NCBI RefSeq assembly: GCF_020387415.1
Contig: NZ_JAGWCB010000007.1
Coordinates: forward strand, 434,001 to 498,000
DNA: 64,000 nt
Direction of reading: 5' to 3'
From: Ideonella benzenivorans
Lineage (GTDB): Bacteria; Pseudomonadota; Gammaproteobacteria; Burkholderiales; Burkholderiaceae_C
A program made the position numbers and the translations under genes. Each line of letters starts with the position of its first letter. Position 1 is the stretch's first letter. Shown here piece after piece: positions 28,457-37,253 of this stretch. The notes beneath the pieces are model-generated. The model was given only the letters and a program-made list of their open reading frames with translations. It did not search any database and was not told where the DNA came from.

Positions 28457-28999
28457 TCAGGGGGTGGCGGACGTGGGGGGCAGCGGCGTGGGCACGCGGT
28501 TGCGGATGGGCGCCAGCGTCTTCAGGTAGGCGAACACCGCTTTGAGATCCGCATCGGTCATTTGGCTGTAGGCGGTGGGCATGGGGGGCAGCAGCGGCCG
28601 GCCCAGGCCCAGGTGGCGGCTGGTGCGTAGCGTGCGCACGAAGTCCTGCTCGGACCAATGGCCCAGGCCCGTCTCGGGGTCGGGGGTCAGGTTGGCGGTG
28701 AAGCTGACCCCCCAGGGGCCGGCCCAGGCCGTGTTCGTCGCCGACGACACGACCCGCCAGGGCCCTGGCGGCAGGGCCGGCACCGGCGGCATCACCAGGC
28801 TTTCCGGGTGGCCGGAGAAGCTGCGGGCGAGGTCCGGCACGGGACCCTGCGGCCCCATCTTCAGCGGGGTGTGGCAATCCGCGCAGCCGTTGGTGCTGAC
28901 CAGGTAGCGGCCACGGTCGATGCGATCGCGTGGCGCCGGCTCGGTGGCCTGGGCGGCCAGGGCAGCCCACAGGGGCCACAGGAGGGTGAGGTGTTTCAT
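28457..28999 (-). CDS. Periplasmic mono-heme cytochrome c
   Basis: The protein has 180 residues from ATG 28999. A signal peptide (about residues 1-18, ending AAQA) precedes one heme c motif, CADCH at residues 39-43, within GRYLVSTNGCADCHTP. A distal methionine ligand probably comes from the PPMPTAYSQMTDADLKAVFAYLKTL block split around residue 150. It resembles the cytochrome subunits that accept electrons from periplasmic dehydrogenases, but no dehydrogenase gene is adjacent. It is 67 bp upstream of the MalT-like regulator. Confidence 0.85.
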   Translation of the reverse strand: MKHLTLLWPLWAALAAQATEPAPRDRIDRGRYLVSTNGCADCHTPLKMGPQGPVPDLARSFSGHPESLVMPPVPALPPGPWRVVSSATNTAWAGPWGVSFTANLTPDPETGLGHWSEQDFVRTLRTSRHLGLGRPLLPPMPTAYSQMTDADLKAVFAYLKTLAPIRNRVPTPLPPTSATP

Positions 29000-29191
29000 G
29001 GACGGGGTTCCAGTGGACAGGTGACGGCACTGTGCCGGTCCGTCCGGCGGCCGACATCCGCCCGACAGGCCAGGGTCCCGGCCGGCGAGGAGCCATGCCA
29101 GGACGGGCGCCGATGGCCCATCGGAGCGATGCCGGCGCGGTGTGGGCTCGGAACACTGGCGTCTCCTGTTTCCACTTCCGAGACCGCACCC

Positions 29192-29869
29192 ATGAACACC
29201 TCGTCCCGCTACAACATCTATGCCCCCGTCCACAAGGCCCTGCGCCTGTTCATGACCGACACGCTGGCGGGCCTGAGCCGGCTCGACCTGGACGACCCGC
29301 AGGACCTGGCCGCTGGGCTGGACCAGCTCGAAGCGCTGCTGGATGCCGCCAGCCGCCATCTGCAGCATGAAAACCACTTCATCCACCCGGCCATCGAGGA
29401 GCGCTGTCCGGGCCTGAGCGGCCGGATCGCGACGGAACACCAGGAACACCTGGACGCCATCGCCACGCTGCGTGCCGCCGCGGCCGCCCTGCGCGCCGAG
29501 CCCGAGGCGGCCGCGGCGCATCGGCTGTACCGGCAGCTGGCGACCTTCATGGCCGAGAACTTCGAGCACATGGATGTGGAGGAGACGCGCCACAACCAGG
29601 CGCTGTGGGCGGCCTACGACGACGCTTCGCTGCAGGCCATCGAGGACCACATCCTGGCCAGCCTTGGCCCGCAGGAGATGAGCCAGTGGCTGCGCTGGAT
29701 GTTGCCGGCCTTCAACCCGACCGAGCGCGCGCGGCTGATCGCCGGCCTGCCTGCCCAGGCCCAGTCGTCGGTGCTGGCCTCGGCCCGCGCCCTGCTCAAC
29801 GACGTGGCCTGGGCCAAGCTGTGCCGGGCGCTGGGCCACGCGCCGGTGCCCGGGCTGATCCACATCTGA
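29192..29869 (+). CDS. Hemerythrin HHE-domain protein, long form
   Basis: The protein has 225 residues from ATG 29192. Helices with likely iron ligands are APVHKALRLFM, LQHENHFIHPAIEER, IATEHQEHLDAI and FMAENFEHMDVEETRHNQAL, matching the four-helix HHE fold, and a C-terminal helical extension (WLRWMLPAFNPTERARLIAG) follows. A di-iron oxygen or NO sensor or scavenger role is typical of the family. It is a second, different hemerythrin from that at 6566-7123, and diverges from the cytochrome c gene across a 192-bp gap with no other recognisable feature. Confidence 0.85.
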   Translation: MNTSSRYNIYAPVHKALRLFMTDTLAGLSRLDLDDPQDLAAGLDQLEALLDAASRHLQHENHFIHPAIEERCPGLSGRIATEHQEHLDAIATLRAAAAALRAEPEAAAAHRLYRQLATFMAENFEHMDVEETRHNQALWAAYDDASLQAIEDHILASLGPQEMSQWLRWMLPAFNPTERARLIAGLPAQAQSSVLASARALLNDVAWAKLCRALGHAPVPGLIHI

Positions 29870-29916
29870 TTGCGTCGTATGCTGGCGGGCCCTGCCACTT
29901 CCGTCTCGCCCGCGCC

Positions 29917-30978
29917 GTGCTCACCCTCGCCAAGCTGACCGCCCGGGACGCACCGGCCTACCGCGCGCTGCTGCTGGAGGCCTATGCCCAGCCGGGCGAT
30001 GCCTTCACCTCCACGGCCGAGGAGCGCGCGGCGCTGCCGCTGTCCTGGTGGGCGCAGCGGGCCGCGGCGGCCGATGGGTCGGGGCTGGCCCTGGGGGCGT
30101 TTGTGGACAACGCCCTGGTGGGCAGTGTGACGCTGGAGTTCTCGTCGCGCCTCAAGACCCGCCACAAGGCCCATCTGGTGGGCCTGTACGTGCAGCCTGC
30201 GCACCAGCACCAGGGCATTGGCCGGGCCTTGCTGCAGGCCGCCTTGGCCGAAGCCGTGGCCCAGCCGGGGGTGCGTTGGGTGACGCTGACCGTGACCGAG
30301 GGCAACACCTCGGCCCAGCGTCTGTACGAGAGCCTGGGCTTCCGGGTCTGGGGGTTGGAACCCGAGGCCATCCGCACGCCCACAGGGTACCGCGGCAAGG
30401 TGCAGATGGGCTACCCGCTGGACCTGCCACCGCCCGCGCCGCGTCCGCCACAGCCGCCCGTGACGCTGCGCGAGGCCACCCCGGCCGACGCCGAAGCGCT
30501 GTCGGCCCTGGCGGCCCGCTGTTTCCACGACACCTATGCGGCCGACAACCAGCCCGAGGATCTGTGGGCCTACATCACCCATCACTTTCACCCGGCGCAG
30601 CAGCAGGCCGAGCTGGCCGACCCGGCCCTGCGGACCTGGGTGGCGGTGGAGGGCACCCGCCTGGTCGGCTTTGCCCAGTTGGCCCGAGGCGACAGCCTGC
30701 CCGCGTCGGTGACCCAGGCGGCGCCGGTGGCCCTGCGGCGCTTCTACGTCGTGCGCGACCAGCAGGGCCGCGGGCTGGCGGTGCGGCTGATGGCCCGCAT
30801 CCGCGCGGTGGCCGCGCAGGACGGGGCGCAGCACCTGTGGCTGAGCGTGTGGGAACGCAACCCGCGGGCGCTGGCCTTCTACCGCAAGTGCGGCTTCGAG
30901 GCGGTGGGCCACACCACCTTTGACGTGGGGGCCGACCGCCAGCGCGACTGGGTGATGGTGGGCGCCACTACGGCCTGA
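29917..30978 (+). CDS. Tandem GNAT N-acetyltransferase
   Basis: GTG 29917 is the only plausible in-frame start after the hemerythrin stop and gives 353 residues. Two GNAT domains are joined by a proline-rich linker (PPPAPRPPQPP, about 173-183). Domain one has the acetyl-CoA loop VQPAHQHQGIGRALLQAAL and LYESLGFRVWG; domain two has VVRDQQGRGLAVRLM and ALAFYRKCGFEAVG. Substrates are unknown; GNATs acetylate amines, protein N-termini or antibiotics. Its last 11 bp overlap the convergent MFS gene. Confidence 0.85.
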   Translation: MLTLAKLTARDAPAYRALLLEAYAQPGDAFTSTAEERAALPLSWWAQRAAAADGSGLALGAFVDNALVGSVTLEFSSRLKTRHKAHLVGLYVQPAHQHQGIGRALLQAALAEAVAQPGVRWVTLTVTEGNTSAQRLYESLGFRVWGLEPEAIRTPTGYRGKVQMGYPLDLPPPAPRPPQPPVTLREATPADAEALSALAARCFHDTYAADNQPEDLWAYITHHFHPAQQQAELADPALRTWVAVEGTRLVGFAQLARGDSLPASVTQAAPVALRRFYVVRDQQGRGLAVRLMARIRAVAAQDGAQHLWLSVWERNPRALAFYRKCGFEAVGHTTFDVGADRQRDWVMVGATTA

Positions 30979-32410
30979 CCGGCGTGGCGGGCTGGGCCGG
31001 CGGGCGGCCCTGCATCAGCAGTGCAGCCAGCACGGCGGCCAGCACCACCGCCCCCAGCAGGAAGAAGCCCTGACCGTAGGCCGTGAAGACGCCCTCGGCC
31101 AGCCCGTGGTAGGTGCCTTCGCGCCATTCCACGAACACCGCCGTCATGGCGATGCCGAACACCCCACCCAGCTGCCGCGCATAGGTGACGATCACCGAAG
31201 ACTGCGCCAACTGGTGCGGCGCCAGGTGGCGCAGCGTGGCCAGGTTCAGCGCCGGCAGGATCATGCCCAGGCCGATGCGGCCGACGATGGTGGCGGCCAG
31301 CAGTTCGGCATAGCCGATGTGCTGGCCCAGCACGTAGAACGCGAAGAACGAACCACCGAACAGCAGCAGGCCGGCGATGGTCACCGCCTTGGGCGGAAAG
31401 TGGTCGGCCATGCGGCCGGCCAGCGGGGTGGCCAGCACCAGCGCGATGCCCCCGGGGATCAGCGCGCTGCCCGCGGCGGTGGCCGAGTAGCCCAGCGCAC
31501 TCTGCAGGAACACCGGGATCAGGTAGGTGGAGCCGTACAGCCCGAAGCCGTAGGTGAAGGACACCACCGAGCCCATGCTGAAGGTGCGGCTGCCGAACAG
31601 GGCCAGCTGGATCAGCGGGGTCGGACTGCGCCGGGCATGGCGCAGGAAGGCGGCCAGGGTCAGCAGGGTGAGCGCCACGTGCGCGGCCGTCCAGGCCGAC
31701 AGGGCACCGTCGCGTCGCAGGCTGCTGACGCCATCCACGATCGCCAGCGTGGCCAGGGACAGCATCAGCGCGCCGGTCCAGTCGAACGGGTGCTGGGCGT
31801 GCGCGCCCGGGGCGGGCAGCAGCCACACCCCCAGGGCCAGGGCCAGCAGGCAGAAGGGCGTGTTGAGCAGGAAGATGGCGGCCCAGCCGAGATGGTCCAC
31901 CAGCACGCCGCCGAAGGCCGGCGCCACCGCCGGGGTCAGCACCAGCCCGAGCGTCAGCAGCCCCGAGGCGCGGCCCTGCATGGGCGGCGGGAAGCGGCGC
32001 AGCACCACCAGCGTGCCCAGTGGCTGCAGGATGCCGGCGGCCGCGCCCTGCAGCACCCGCGCCAGCACCACCTGGCCAAAGCTCTGGGCCAGGCTGCCGG
32101 CCACGCTGGCGGCGGTCAGCACCAGCACGGCGCCCAGGAACAGCCGCCGAAAGCCGATGCGGTCCAGCAGCCAGGAGGTGGGCAGCATCGACAGCGTCAT
32201 TGCCGCCATGAAGCCGGTGACGGCCCACTGCACCTGCTCATGGCCCAGGCCGAACTGCTGGCTGAGCACCGCCACCGCGACGTTGAAGGCCGAGGTGGCC
32301 AGCACCCCGGCGATGGTGCCGGTGGCCACGGTGATCAGCAGCAGCCACTTGTAGCGGGGGCCGTGGCGCTCGGTCAGCGCCTCGAAGGACAGGGCCTGGG
32401 GCAGGATCAT
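30968..32410 (-). CDS. MFS drug efflux transporter (DHA2, EmrB/QacA-like)
   Basis: The protein has 480 residues and about 14 predicted membrane segments, as in DHA2 proton antiporters of the inner membrane. Family motifs include WAVTGFMAAMTLSMLPTSWL near the N-terminus, LDRIGFRRLFL (motif A) and VLQGAAAGILQPLGTLVVL (motif B/C region). Its start overlaps the end of the merR-type gene by ATGA, so the two form one regulated operon. The transported compound is unknown. Confidence 0.9.
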   Translation of the reverse strand: MILPQALSFEALTERHGPRYKWLLLITVATGTIAGVLATSAFNVAVAVLSQQFGLGHEQVQWAVTGFMAAMTLSMLPTSWLLDRIGFRRLFLGAVLVLTAASVAGSLAQSFGQVVLARVLQGAAAGILQPLGTLVVLRRFPPPMQGRASGLLTLGLVLTPAVAPAFGGVLVDHLGWAAIFLLNTPFCLLALALGVWLLPAPGAHAQHPFDWTGALMLSLATLAIVDGVSSLRRDGALSAWTAAHVALTLLTLAAFLRHARRSPTPLIQLALFGSRTFSMGSVVSFTYGFGLYGSTYLIPVFLQSALGYSATAAGSALIPGGIALVLATPLAGRMADHFPPKAVTIAGLLLFGGSFFAFYVLGQHIGYAELLAATIVGRIGLGMILPALNLATLRHLAPHQLAQSSVIVTYARQLGGVFGIAMTAVFVEWREGTYHGLAEGVFTAYGQGFFLLGAVVLAAVLAALLMQGRPPAQPATPVRP

Positions 32411-32895
32411 GACTGGGCGGGGCGGCGCTGGCGGGCGGCCAGGCGCTGCGGCAACACGGTGTCGACGGTTTCGCCGGCGATGCGGCGCTGCAGGTAGGCC
32501 AGGTCATCGCCCAGCTCGGCGCGCAGCCGGCGGGCTTCGCGCAGCTCGCGGCTGACGGCGTCGATGCGGGCGTCCAGTGTCTCGACCTGGCGGGTCAGGG
32601 CATCGTGGATCTCCACCAGCGCGGTCTGCGAATGCACTTTGCGGCCATCGGCCAGGGCCTCCACCGGCCGCTTGAGCATCTCGGCGATCGCTTGCAGCGA
32701 GAAACCCAGCGAGCGCAAGCGCAGCACCCGTGCGAAGCGCTCCAGGTCCTGCGGGCTGTAGAGCCGGTAGCGGCCCTCGCTGCGGCTGGGGGAGACCAGC
32801 CCGCGCTCCTCGTAGTACTTGAGGGTGCGGGGCGTGACCGCGAGCCGTTCGGCGGCCTGCCGGATGGTCAGCAAATCGGTGGCAGGGGTGGACAT
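32407..32895 (-). CDS. MerR-family transcriptional regulator
   Basis: The protein has 162 residues. Its N-terminal winged helix is typical (LTIRQAAERLAVTPRTLKYYEERGL then GRYRLYSPQDLERFARVLRLRSLGFSL), followed by a coiled-coil dimerisation helix (residues ~95-140). The C-terminus lacks conserved cysteines, so it probably senses a drug or other organic ligand rather than a metal. It overlaps the downstream MFS gene by 4 bp and has a perfect palindrome just upstream (32927-32950), consistent with autoregulated control of the exporter. Confidence 0.9.
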   Translation of the reverse strand: MSTPATDLLTIRQAAERLAVTPRTLKYYEERGLVSPSRSEGRYRLYSPQDLERFARVLRLRSLGFSLQAIAEMLKRPVEALADGRKVHSQTALVEIHDALTRQVETLDARIDAVSRELREARRLRAELGDDLAYLQRRIAGETVDTVLPQRLAARQRRPAQS

Positions 32896-32926
32896 GGGCG
32901 CGGTGGTGGAGACGGGCCGTGACTAT

Positions 32927-32950
32927 AACCTGTACGTTCACGTACAGGTT
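32927..32950 (-). promoter_or_regulatory. MerR-type operator palindrome
   Basis: AACCTGTACG and its exact complement CGTACAGGTT flank a 4-bp centre, 31 bp before the merR-type start. On the minus strand a -10-like TATAGT (32927-32922) abuts the palindrome, so the regulator would bind within its own promoter. Confidence 0.75.
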
Positions 32951-32984
32951 GGGTGGGCCGGCAAACCGCCTGGCCGGGGTCCGG

Positions 32985-33683
32985 TCAGCCCTGCAGCCAG
33001 GTGCGCAGCAGGGCGGTGGTGGTGTCGGGTTGCTCCAGCGTGGGCAGGTGGCCGCAGTCCGGCAGGCGGTGCAGCCGGGCGTGGGGGAGGCCTTCGGCCA
33101 TGGCCTGCACCACGGCCGGCGGGGTCACCGCATCATCCTCGCCGACGATGAGCAGCGTGGGTTGCTGCACCGTGGGCAGCAGGGGCCGCGAGTCCGGCCG
33201 GTTCAGGATGGCGGTCTGCTGGCGCCGGTAGGCTTCGGCCCCGACCCGCTGGGCCATGGCCTGCACCGTGTGGCCCACCGGGCCGTGCACATGGCGGGCG
33301 TGCACCAGGGTGGGCAGCAGCTGGCGGGTGACGCCCAGGAAGCGGCCCCGCCCCAGCAGGGCCAGGCTGCGCCGGCGCAGCGCCGCCCGGGCTGGGGCAT
33401 CCGGGGCGGCGCTGGTGTCCAGCAGGGCCAGCCGGCTGACCCGCTGCGGCTGCTGGCGCAGGATCTCGAAGGCCACATAGCCGCCCATTGACAGCCCGGC
33501 CAGCGCAAAGCGCGCCGGCGCCTGGGCCAGCACGCGCGCAGCCATGGCCTGCACGCTGTCGTCCTGGGTCAGATCCGCCACCTCGGGCTGCGCCACATCG
33601 GCCAGGCCCGCGACCTGCGCCGCCCACAGGTCGGCGTCGCACAGCAGGCCGGGCAGCAGGATCAGCGGGGTGCGCTCAGCCAC
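32985..33683 (-). CDS. Alpha/beta-hydrolase
   Basis: The protein has 232 residues. The catalytic triad is visible: nucleophile Ser in GLSMGG, Asp in VGEDDAVTP and His in CGHLPTLE. LLPGLLCDADLW near the N-terminus supplies the oxyanion-hole region. It is a soluble esterase/hydrolase of unknown substrate, close to proteins annotated as alpha/beta fold hydrolases next to MFS genes. Its start overlaps the MFS stop by 8 bp, so they are co-transcribed. Confidence 0.88.
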   Translation of the reverse strand: MAERTPLILLPGLLCDADLWAAQVAGLADVAQPEVADLTQDDSVQAMAARVLAQAPARFALAGLSMGGYVAFEILRQQPQRVSRLALLDTSAAPDAPARAALRRRSLALLGRGRFLGVTRQLLPTLVHARHVHGPVGHTVQAMAQRVGAEAYRRQQTAILNRPDSRPLLPTVQQPTLLIVGEDDAVTPPAVVQAMAEGLPHARLHRLPDCGHLPTLEQPDTTTALLRTWLQG

Positions 33684-34920
33684 GGTCGGCCTCCCGCATC
33701 CGTGCGGCCAGCACCAGGCCGACCACGGCCAGCAGCGCGGTCAGGGCCACCTCACCGGGCCAGCCGCCATGCAGCCAGAACCAGCCGCCGGCCACGCCGA
33801 TGCTGCTGGAGCCCAGGTAATAGAACAGCAGGTACAGCGAGGCGGCATGGCTCTTGTGCGGGCCGGCCAGCCGGCCCACCCAGGCGCTGGCCACCGCGTG
33901 GGCGATGAAGAAGCCGATCGTGACCAGGGCCACCCCCACGGCGATCACCGCCAGCGATGCGGCCAGCGTGAACAGCACCCCCAGGCCCATGGCCGTCAGC
34001 CCGATCAGCAGGGCGCGGCGCCGGCCCAGGCGCTGGCTCAGCGCGCCGGAGCTGCCCGAGGCGAAGATGCCCAGGGTGTAGCTGAGGAACACCAGGCTGA
34101 TTTCGGTCGGGCTGAAGCCATAGGGCGCCGCCGCCAGCCGAAAGCCCAGGTAGTTGAACAGCGCGACGAACACGCTGGTCAACACAAAGCCGATGCCGAA
34201 CAGACGTTGCAGGTCCGGGCGCGTCAGCTGGTGGCGCCAGGCCGCCACATGCTGCTGCCAGTGCACGCCGTGCTTGGGCACGAAGCGGCGTGAGGCTGGC
34301 AGCAGCCAGAAGAAGCCGATCGCGGCGACCAGGTCGATCACCGCCAGGGTGGCCATGGCGCCCCGCCAGGAGGCCCATTCCACCAGCATGCCCATGCCCA
34401 CCCGGCCCATCATGCCGCCGAAGGCGGTGCCGCCCACGTACAGGCCCATCGCGCTGCCCAGGCGGCGCGGTTCCATCTCCTCGGCCAGGTAGGCCATGGC
34501 CACCGCCGGCACGCCGCCCAGCAGCAGGCCTTCCAGCAGGCGGCAGGCCAGCAGCACCGGCCAGCTGGGGGCCACGGCGGCCGCCAGGTTCAAGACGGCC
34601 GCCAGCACCATCGAGGTGGCCATCAGCCCGCGCCGGGGCAGGGACTGGGACACCGCTCCCATCGTGAAGATGGCCAGGGCCAGGGCGCCGGTGGTCAGCG
34701 ACAGCGCCCAGGAGCTTTGCGCCGGGCTGAGCCCGAAATGCGCGGCGAACTCGGGCAGCAGGGGCTGCACGCAGTACAGCAGCGAGAAGGTGGAGAAGCC
34801 GGCGAGGAACAGCGCGAAGCTGATGCGGGCGAAGGGCACCGGGGTTTCCGCGGTGGCCACCGGCGACGCGGGGGCCGGTGCGGGGGCGGAGACCGGCTCC
34901 GCCAAGGGCACAGAACTCAT
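33676..34920 (-). CDS. MFS transporter (YnfM-like)
   Basis: The protein has 414 residues with 12 predicted membrane segments after a proline/alanine-rich N-terminal tail of about 30 residues. FSTFSLLYCVQPLLPEFAAHFG followed by AQSSWALSLTTGALAL split near residues 38-80 is characteristic of the YnfM/YgaY arabinose-efflux-like branch. It should export small molecules using the proton gradient. The hydrolase at 32985-33683 follows with an 8-bp overlap, suggesting that the two handle the same compound (inference). Confidence 0.88.
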   Translation of the reverse strand: MSSVPLAEPVSAPAPAPASPVATAETPVPFARISFALFLAGFSTFSLLYCVQPLLPEFAAHFGLSPAQSSWALSLTTGALALAIFTMGAVSQSLPRRGLMATSMVLAAVLNLAAAVAPSWPVLLACRLLEGLLLGGVPAVAMAYLAEEMEPRRLGSAMGLYVGGTAFGGMMGRVGMGMLVEWASWRGAMATLAVIDLVAAIGFFWLLPASRRFVPKHGVHWQQHVAAWRHQLTRPDLQRLFGIGFVLTSVFVALFNYLGFRLAAAPYGFSPTEISLVFLSYTLGIFASGSSGALSQRLGRRRALLIGLTAMGLGVLFTLAASLAVIAVGVALVTIGFFIAHAVASAWVGRLAGPHKSHAASLYLLFYYLGSSSIGVAGGWFWLHGGWPGEVALTALLAVVGLVLAARMREADRG

Positions 34921-35005
34921 GGCTGCAAGGATGACGGTTTTGCGACCATTCGTCCAATAGATGGCAAGCGTGGTGGCTATCTGTGGAACAGATAACGGCC
35001 GGTGC

Positions 35006-35653
35006 TCAAGGCGTGAGCAGGTCGGTCAGCAGCTGCACATGGATGCTGTAAGCCTGTTCCGCGTCGACCCATTCCTCAGGCCCCGCCGAGATGTGCTGGA
35101 CCATCCAGTGGACCAGGGGGCTGAGGACCAGCCCGGGCACGGCCGTGAGCACGGTGGGGCGCAGCAGCCCTTGCGCCACGCCGCGCTGCAGCACCAGGGT
35201 CAGCTGGGCGCAGAGGGTGGCATGGACGCGGTGCCGCCAGTCCTGCACCTGCGGGGGCAGGCGATGTCCCTCGGTCAGCAGGACGCGGGCCAGGGCCACC
35301 AGGGAGGGCTCCTGCGCGGCCTCGTACATCGGCCGCAGCAGGCGCTGGGCCAGTGCCTGTGCTGTGTCCGCCCCCGCCAGCACCGCGTCCACGTCCAGCG
35401 CGGGCAGCTGCATGGAGCGCTGGAGCAGGGCATGGAAGATCGCCTCCTTGCTGTCGAAATGGGCGTACAACCCGCCCTTGGACAGGCCGGCCCGCTGGGC
35501 GATGTCGTCGATGCGGGTGTCGGCGTAGCCCTGGGCGGAGAAGGCCGCCAGCGCCGCATCAAGGATCAGCGGGATGCGGGTTTCCGGGGGGAGGCGCAAC
35601 CGGGGGCGGCGCGCGCGCGCTGGCGTGGCGAGAGAAGGAGCGTGGACTGTCAT
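35006..35653 (-). CDS. TetR/AcrR-family repressor of the adjacent efflux operon
   Basis: The protein has 215 residues from ATG 35653. The N-terminal helix-turn-helix (RIPLILDAALAAFSAQGYAD, then IDDIAQRAGLSKGGLYAHFDSKEAIF) is canonical TetR and the C-terminal ligand domain resembles regulators of RND/ABC efflux genes. A longer frame reaching 35884 would overlap the efflux gene antisense and the operator, so it was rejected. It is divergent from the exporter operon at 35790 and a perfect palindrome lies between them. Confidence 0.9.
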   Translation of the reverse strand: MTVHAPSLATPARARRPRLRLPPETRIPLILDAALAAFSAQGYADTRIDDIAQRAGLSKGGLYAHFDSKEAIFHALLQRSMQLPALDVDAVLAGADTAQALAQRLLRPMYEAAQEPSLVALARVLLTEGHRLPPQVQDWRHRVHATLCAQLTLVLQRGVAQGLLRPTVLTAVPGLVLSPLVHWMVQHISAGPEEWVDAEQAYSIHVQLLTDLLTP

Positions 35654-35733
35654 GACTCGGAAAACAGGACTCTGCCACAGTTGGGCACCGGCCCATTGCA
35701 CGGCAAGAAACACAGGATCTGCGCTAGGATAAC

Positions 35734-35749
35734 TACCGACTGGTCGGTA
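35734..35749. promoter_or_regulatory. TetR-type operator between regulator and exporter operon
   Basis: TACCGAC and GTCGGTA flank TG, a perfect 16-bp palindrome of the AcrR type. It lies 81 bp from the TetR start and 41 bp before the outer-membrane factor start, so it can control both. Confidence 0.75.
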
Positions 35750-35789
35750 TGTAACGGCAACCTCCTTTTGTGGGCAAAAGTTCGATCGC

Positions 35790-37253
35790 ATGACTTCAGC
35801 ACCTCGTTCCTGGACTGCCTGCCGCCGATGGTCGGGAGGGCTGGCCTTGCTGACGCTGGCGGGCTGCCAGTTGGCGCCGGTCACGCCGCCTTCGGCGTCA
35901 CTGCCGGACCACTACCCCGCCGATGCGGCCGACCCGGCGGTTCAGGCGGCCGGGCCACGGGCGGCGGTGCTGGGCTGGGCGCAGTACTTTCAGGATGAGA
36001 CCCTGCGCGGCCTGATCCGCCAGGCCCTGGCCAACAACCATGACCTGCGCCTGGCGGTGCTGAAGGTGGCCGAGGCCCGGGCCGGCTACGACATCCAGCG
36101 GGCCGACCAATGGCCCTCGCTGGCCGGCACTGCGCAGGCCGCGCGCGGCCGCACGCCGGCCGACCTCAGCCCGATCGGGCGGGCCGTCACCGGCAACCAG
36201 TTCTCCGTCGGCCTGGCGGCCAGCAGCTGGGAGCTGGACTTCTGGGGCCGGGTGCGCAACCTCAGCGATGCGGCCCTGGAGAACTACCTCAGCACCGAGG
36301 AGGCCCGCCGGGCCGCCACGCTGGGCCTGATCGCCCAGGTGGCCAACAGCTACCTGGCCCTGGGTGAGCTGGACGAGCGGCTGGACCTGGCCCGCCGCAC
36401 GGCCAGCAGCCGGGCCGAGTCGCTGCGCATCTTTCGCCGTCGCACCGAGGTGGGCGCCACCTCGCGGCTGGAGCTGACCCAGGTGGAGCTGCTGTCGCAG
36501 CAGGCCGAGGTGCTGGTGGCACAGTTGATGCAAGCCCGGGCCCAGCAGGCCCATGCGCTGGCCTTGCTGGAGGGCGCCAGCGGCAGCGTGCCGACCACCG
36601 CCGGGCGGCTGGACGACGGGGCGGTGATGGCCGGCCTGGCGCCGGGTCTGCCCTCGGACCTGCTGCTGGCTCGCCCGGACATCCTGGCCGCCGAACACGG
36701 CCTGCGGGCGGCCAACGCCAACATTGGCGCCGCCCGCGCCGCCTACTTCCCGCGCATTGCGCTGACCGGGTCCTACGCCACGGCCAGCAGCCAACTCGAC
36801 GGGCTGTTCAAGTCCGGCAGTGGCGACTGGTCCTTCGGCCCCGGGCTGAGCCTGCCGCTGTTCGACGGCGGTCGGCGCGCCAGTGCGCTGGCCCTGGCCG
36901 AGGTGCGGCAGCAGCAGGCACTGGTGGCCTATGACCAGGCGGTGCAGGGTGCCTTCCGCGACGTGGCCGACGCCCTGGCGGCCCAGCGTGGCCTGAGCAA
37001 CCAGGTGCAGACGCTGACCCGCATGCTGGCCGTGCAGAACGAACGCGCGCGGCTGGCCCAGTTGCGCTACGACGCCGGGGCGGTGCGCTACCTGGAGGTG
37101 CTGGACGCCGAGCGCGACCGCCTCAGCGCCGAACAAAGCCTGGTGCAGGCGCGCCGGGCCCTGCTGAGCGCGCGGGTGGCGCTCTACACCGCCCTGGGCG
37201 GCGGCACCCAGCTCGCCGCTTCCTCCGAATCCTCTCCCTCGCCGCAGCCATGA
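35790..37253 (+). CDS. Outer-membrane efflux lipoprotein (NodT/OprM family)
   Basis: The protein has 487 residues. A signal peptide with lipobox LAGC (about residues 23-26) anchors it to the outer membrane. Two repeated OEP domains form the trimeric TolC-like channel; NIGAARAAYFPRIALTGSYA and WSFGPGLSLPLFDGGRR are typical. It forms a tripartite exporter with the following HlyD-type adaptor (ATGA overlap) and the ABC subunits. It is preceded by the TetR operator. Confidence 0.92.
   Translation: MTSAPRSWTACRRWSGGLALLTLAGCQLAPVTPPSASLPDHYPADAADPAVQAAGPRAAVLGWAQYFQDETLRGLIRQALANNHDLRLAVLKVAEARAGYDIQRADQWPSLAGTAQAARGRTPADLSPIGRAVTGNQFSVGLAASSWELDFWGRVRNLSDAALENYLSTEEARRAATLGLIAQVANSYLALGELDERLDLARRTASSRAESLRIFRRRTEVGATSRLELTQVELLSQQAEVLVAQLMQARAQQAHALALLEGASGSVPTTAGRLDDGAVMAGLAPGLPSDLLLARPDILAAEHGLRAANANIGAARAAYFPRIALTGSYATASSQLDGLFKSGSGDWSFGPGLSLPLFDGGRRASALALAEVRQQQALVAYDQAVQGAFRDVADALAAQRGLSNQVQTLTRMLAVQNERARLAQLRYDAGAVRYLEVLDAERDRLSAEQSLVQARRALLSARVALYTALGGGTQLAASSESSPSPQP

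Noticed and set aside
35654-35884. Longer TetR protein starting inside the outer-membrane factor gene
   Set aside because: The extension crosses the operator and is antisense to the exporter gene; it has no TetR-like content.
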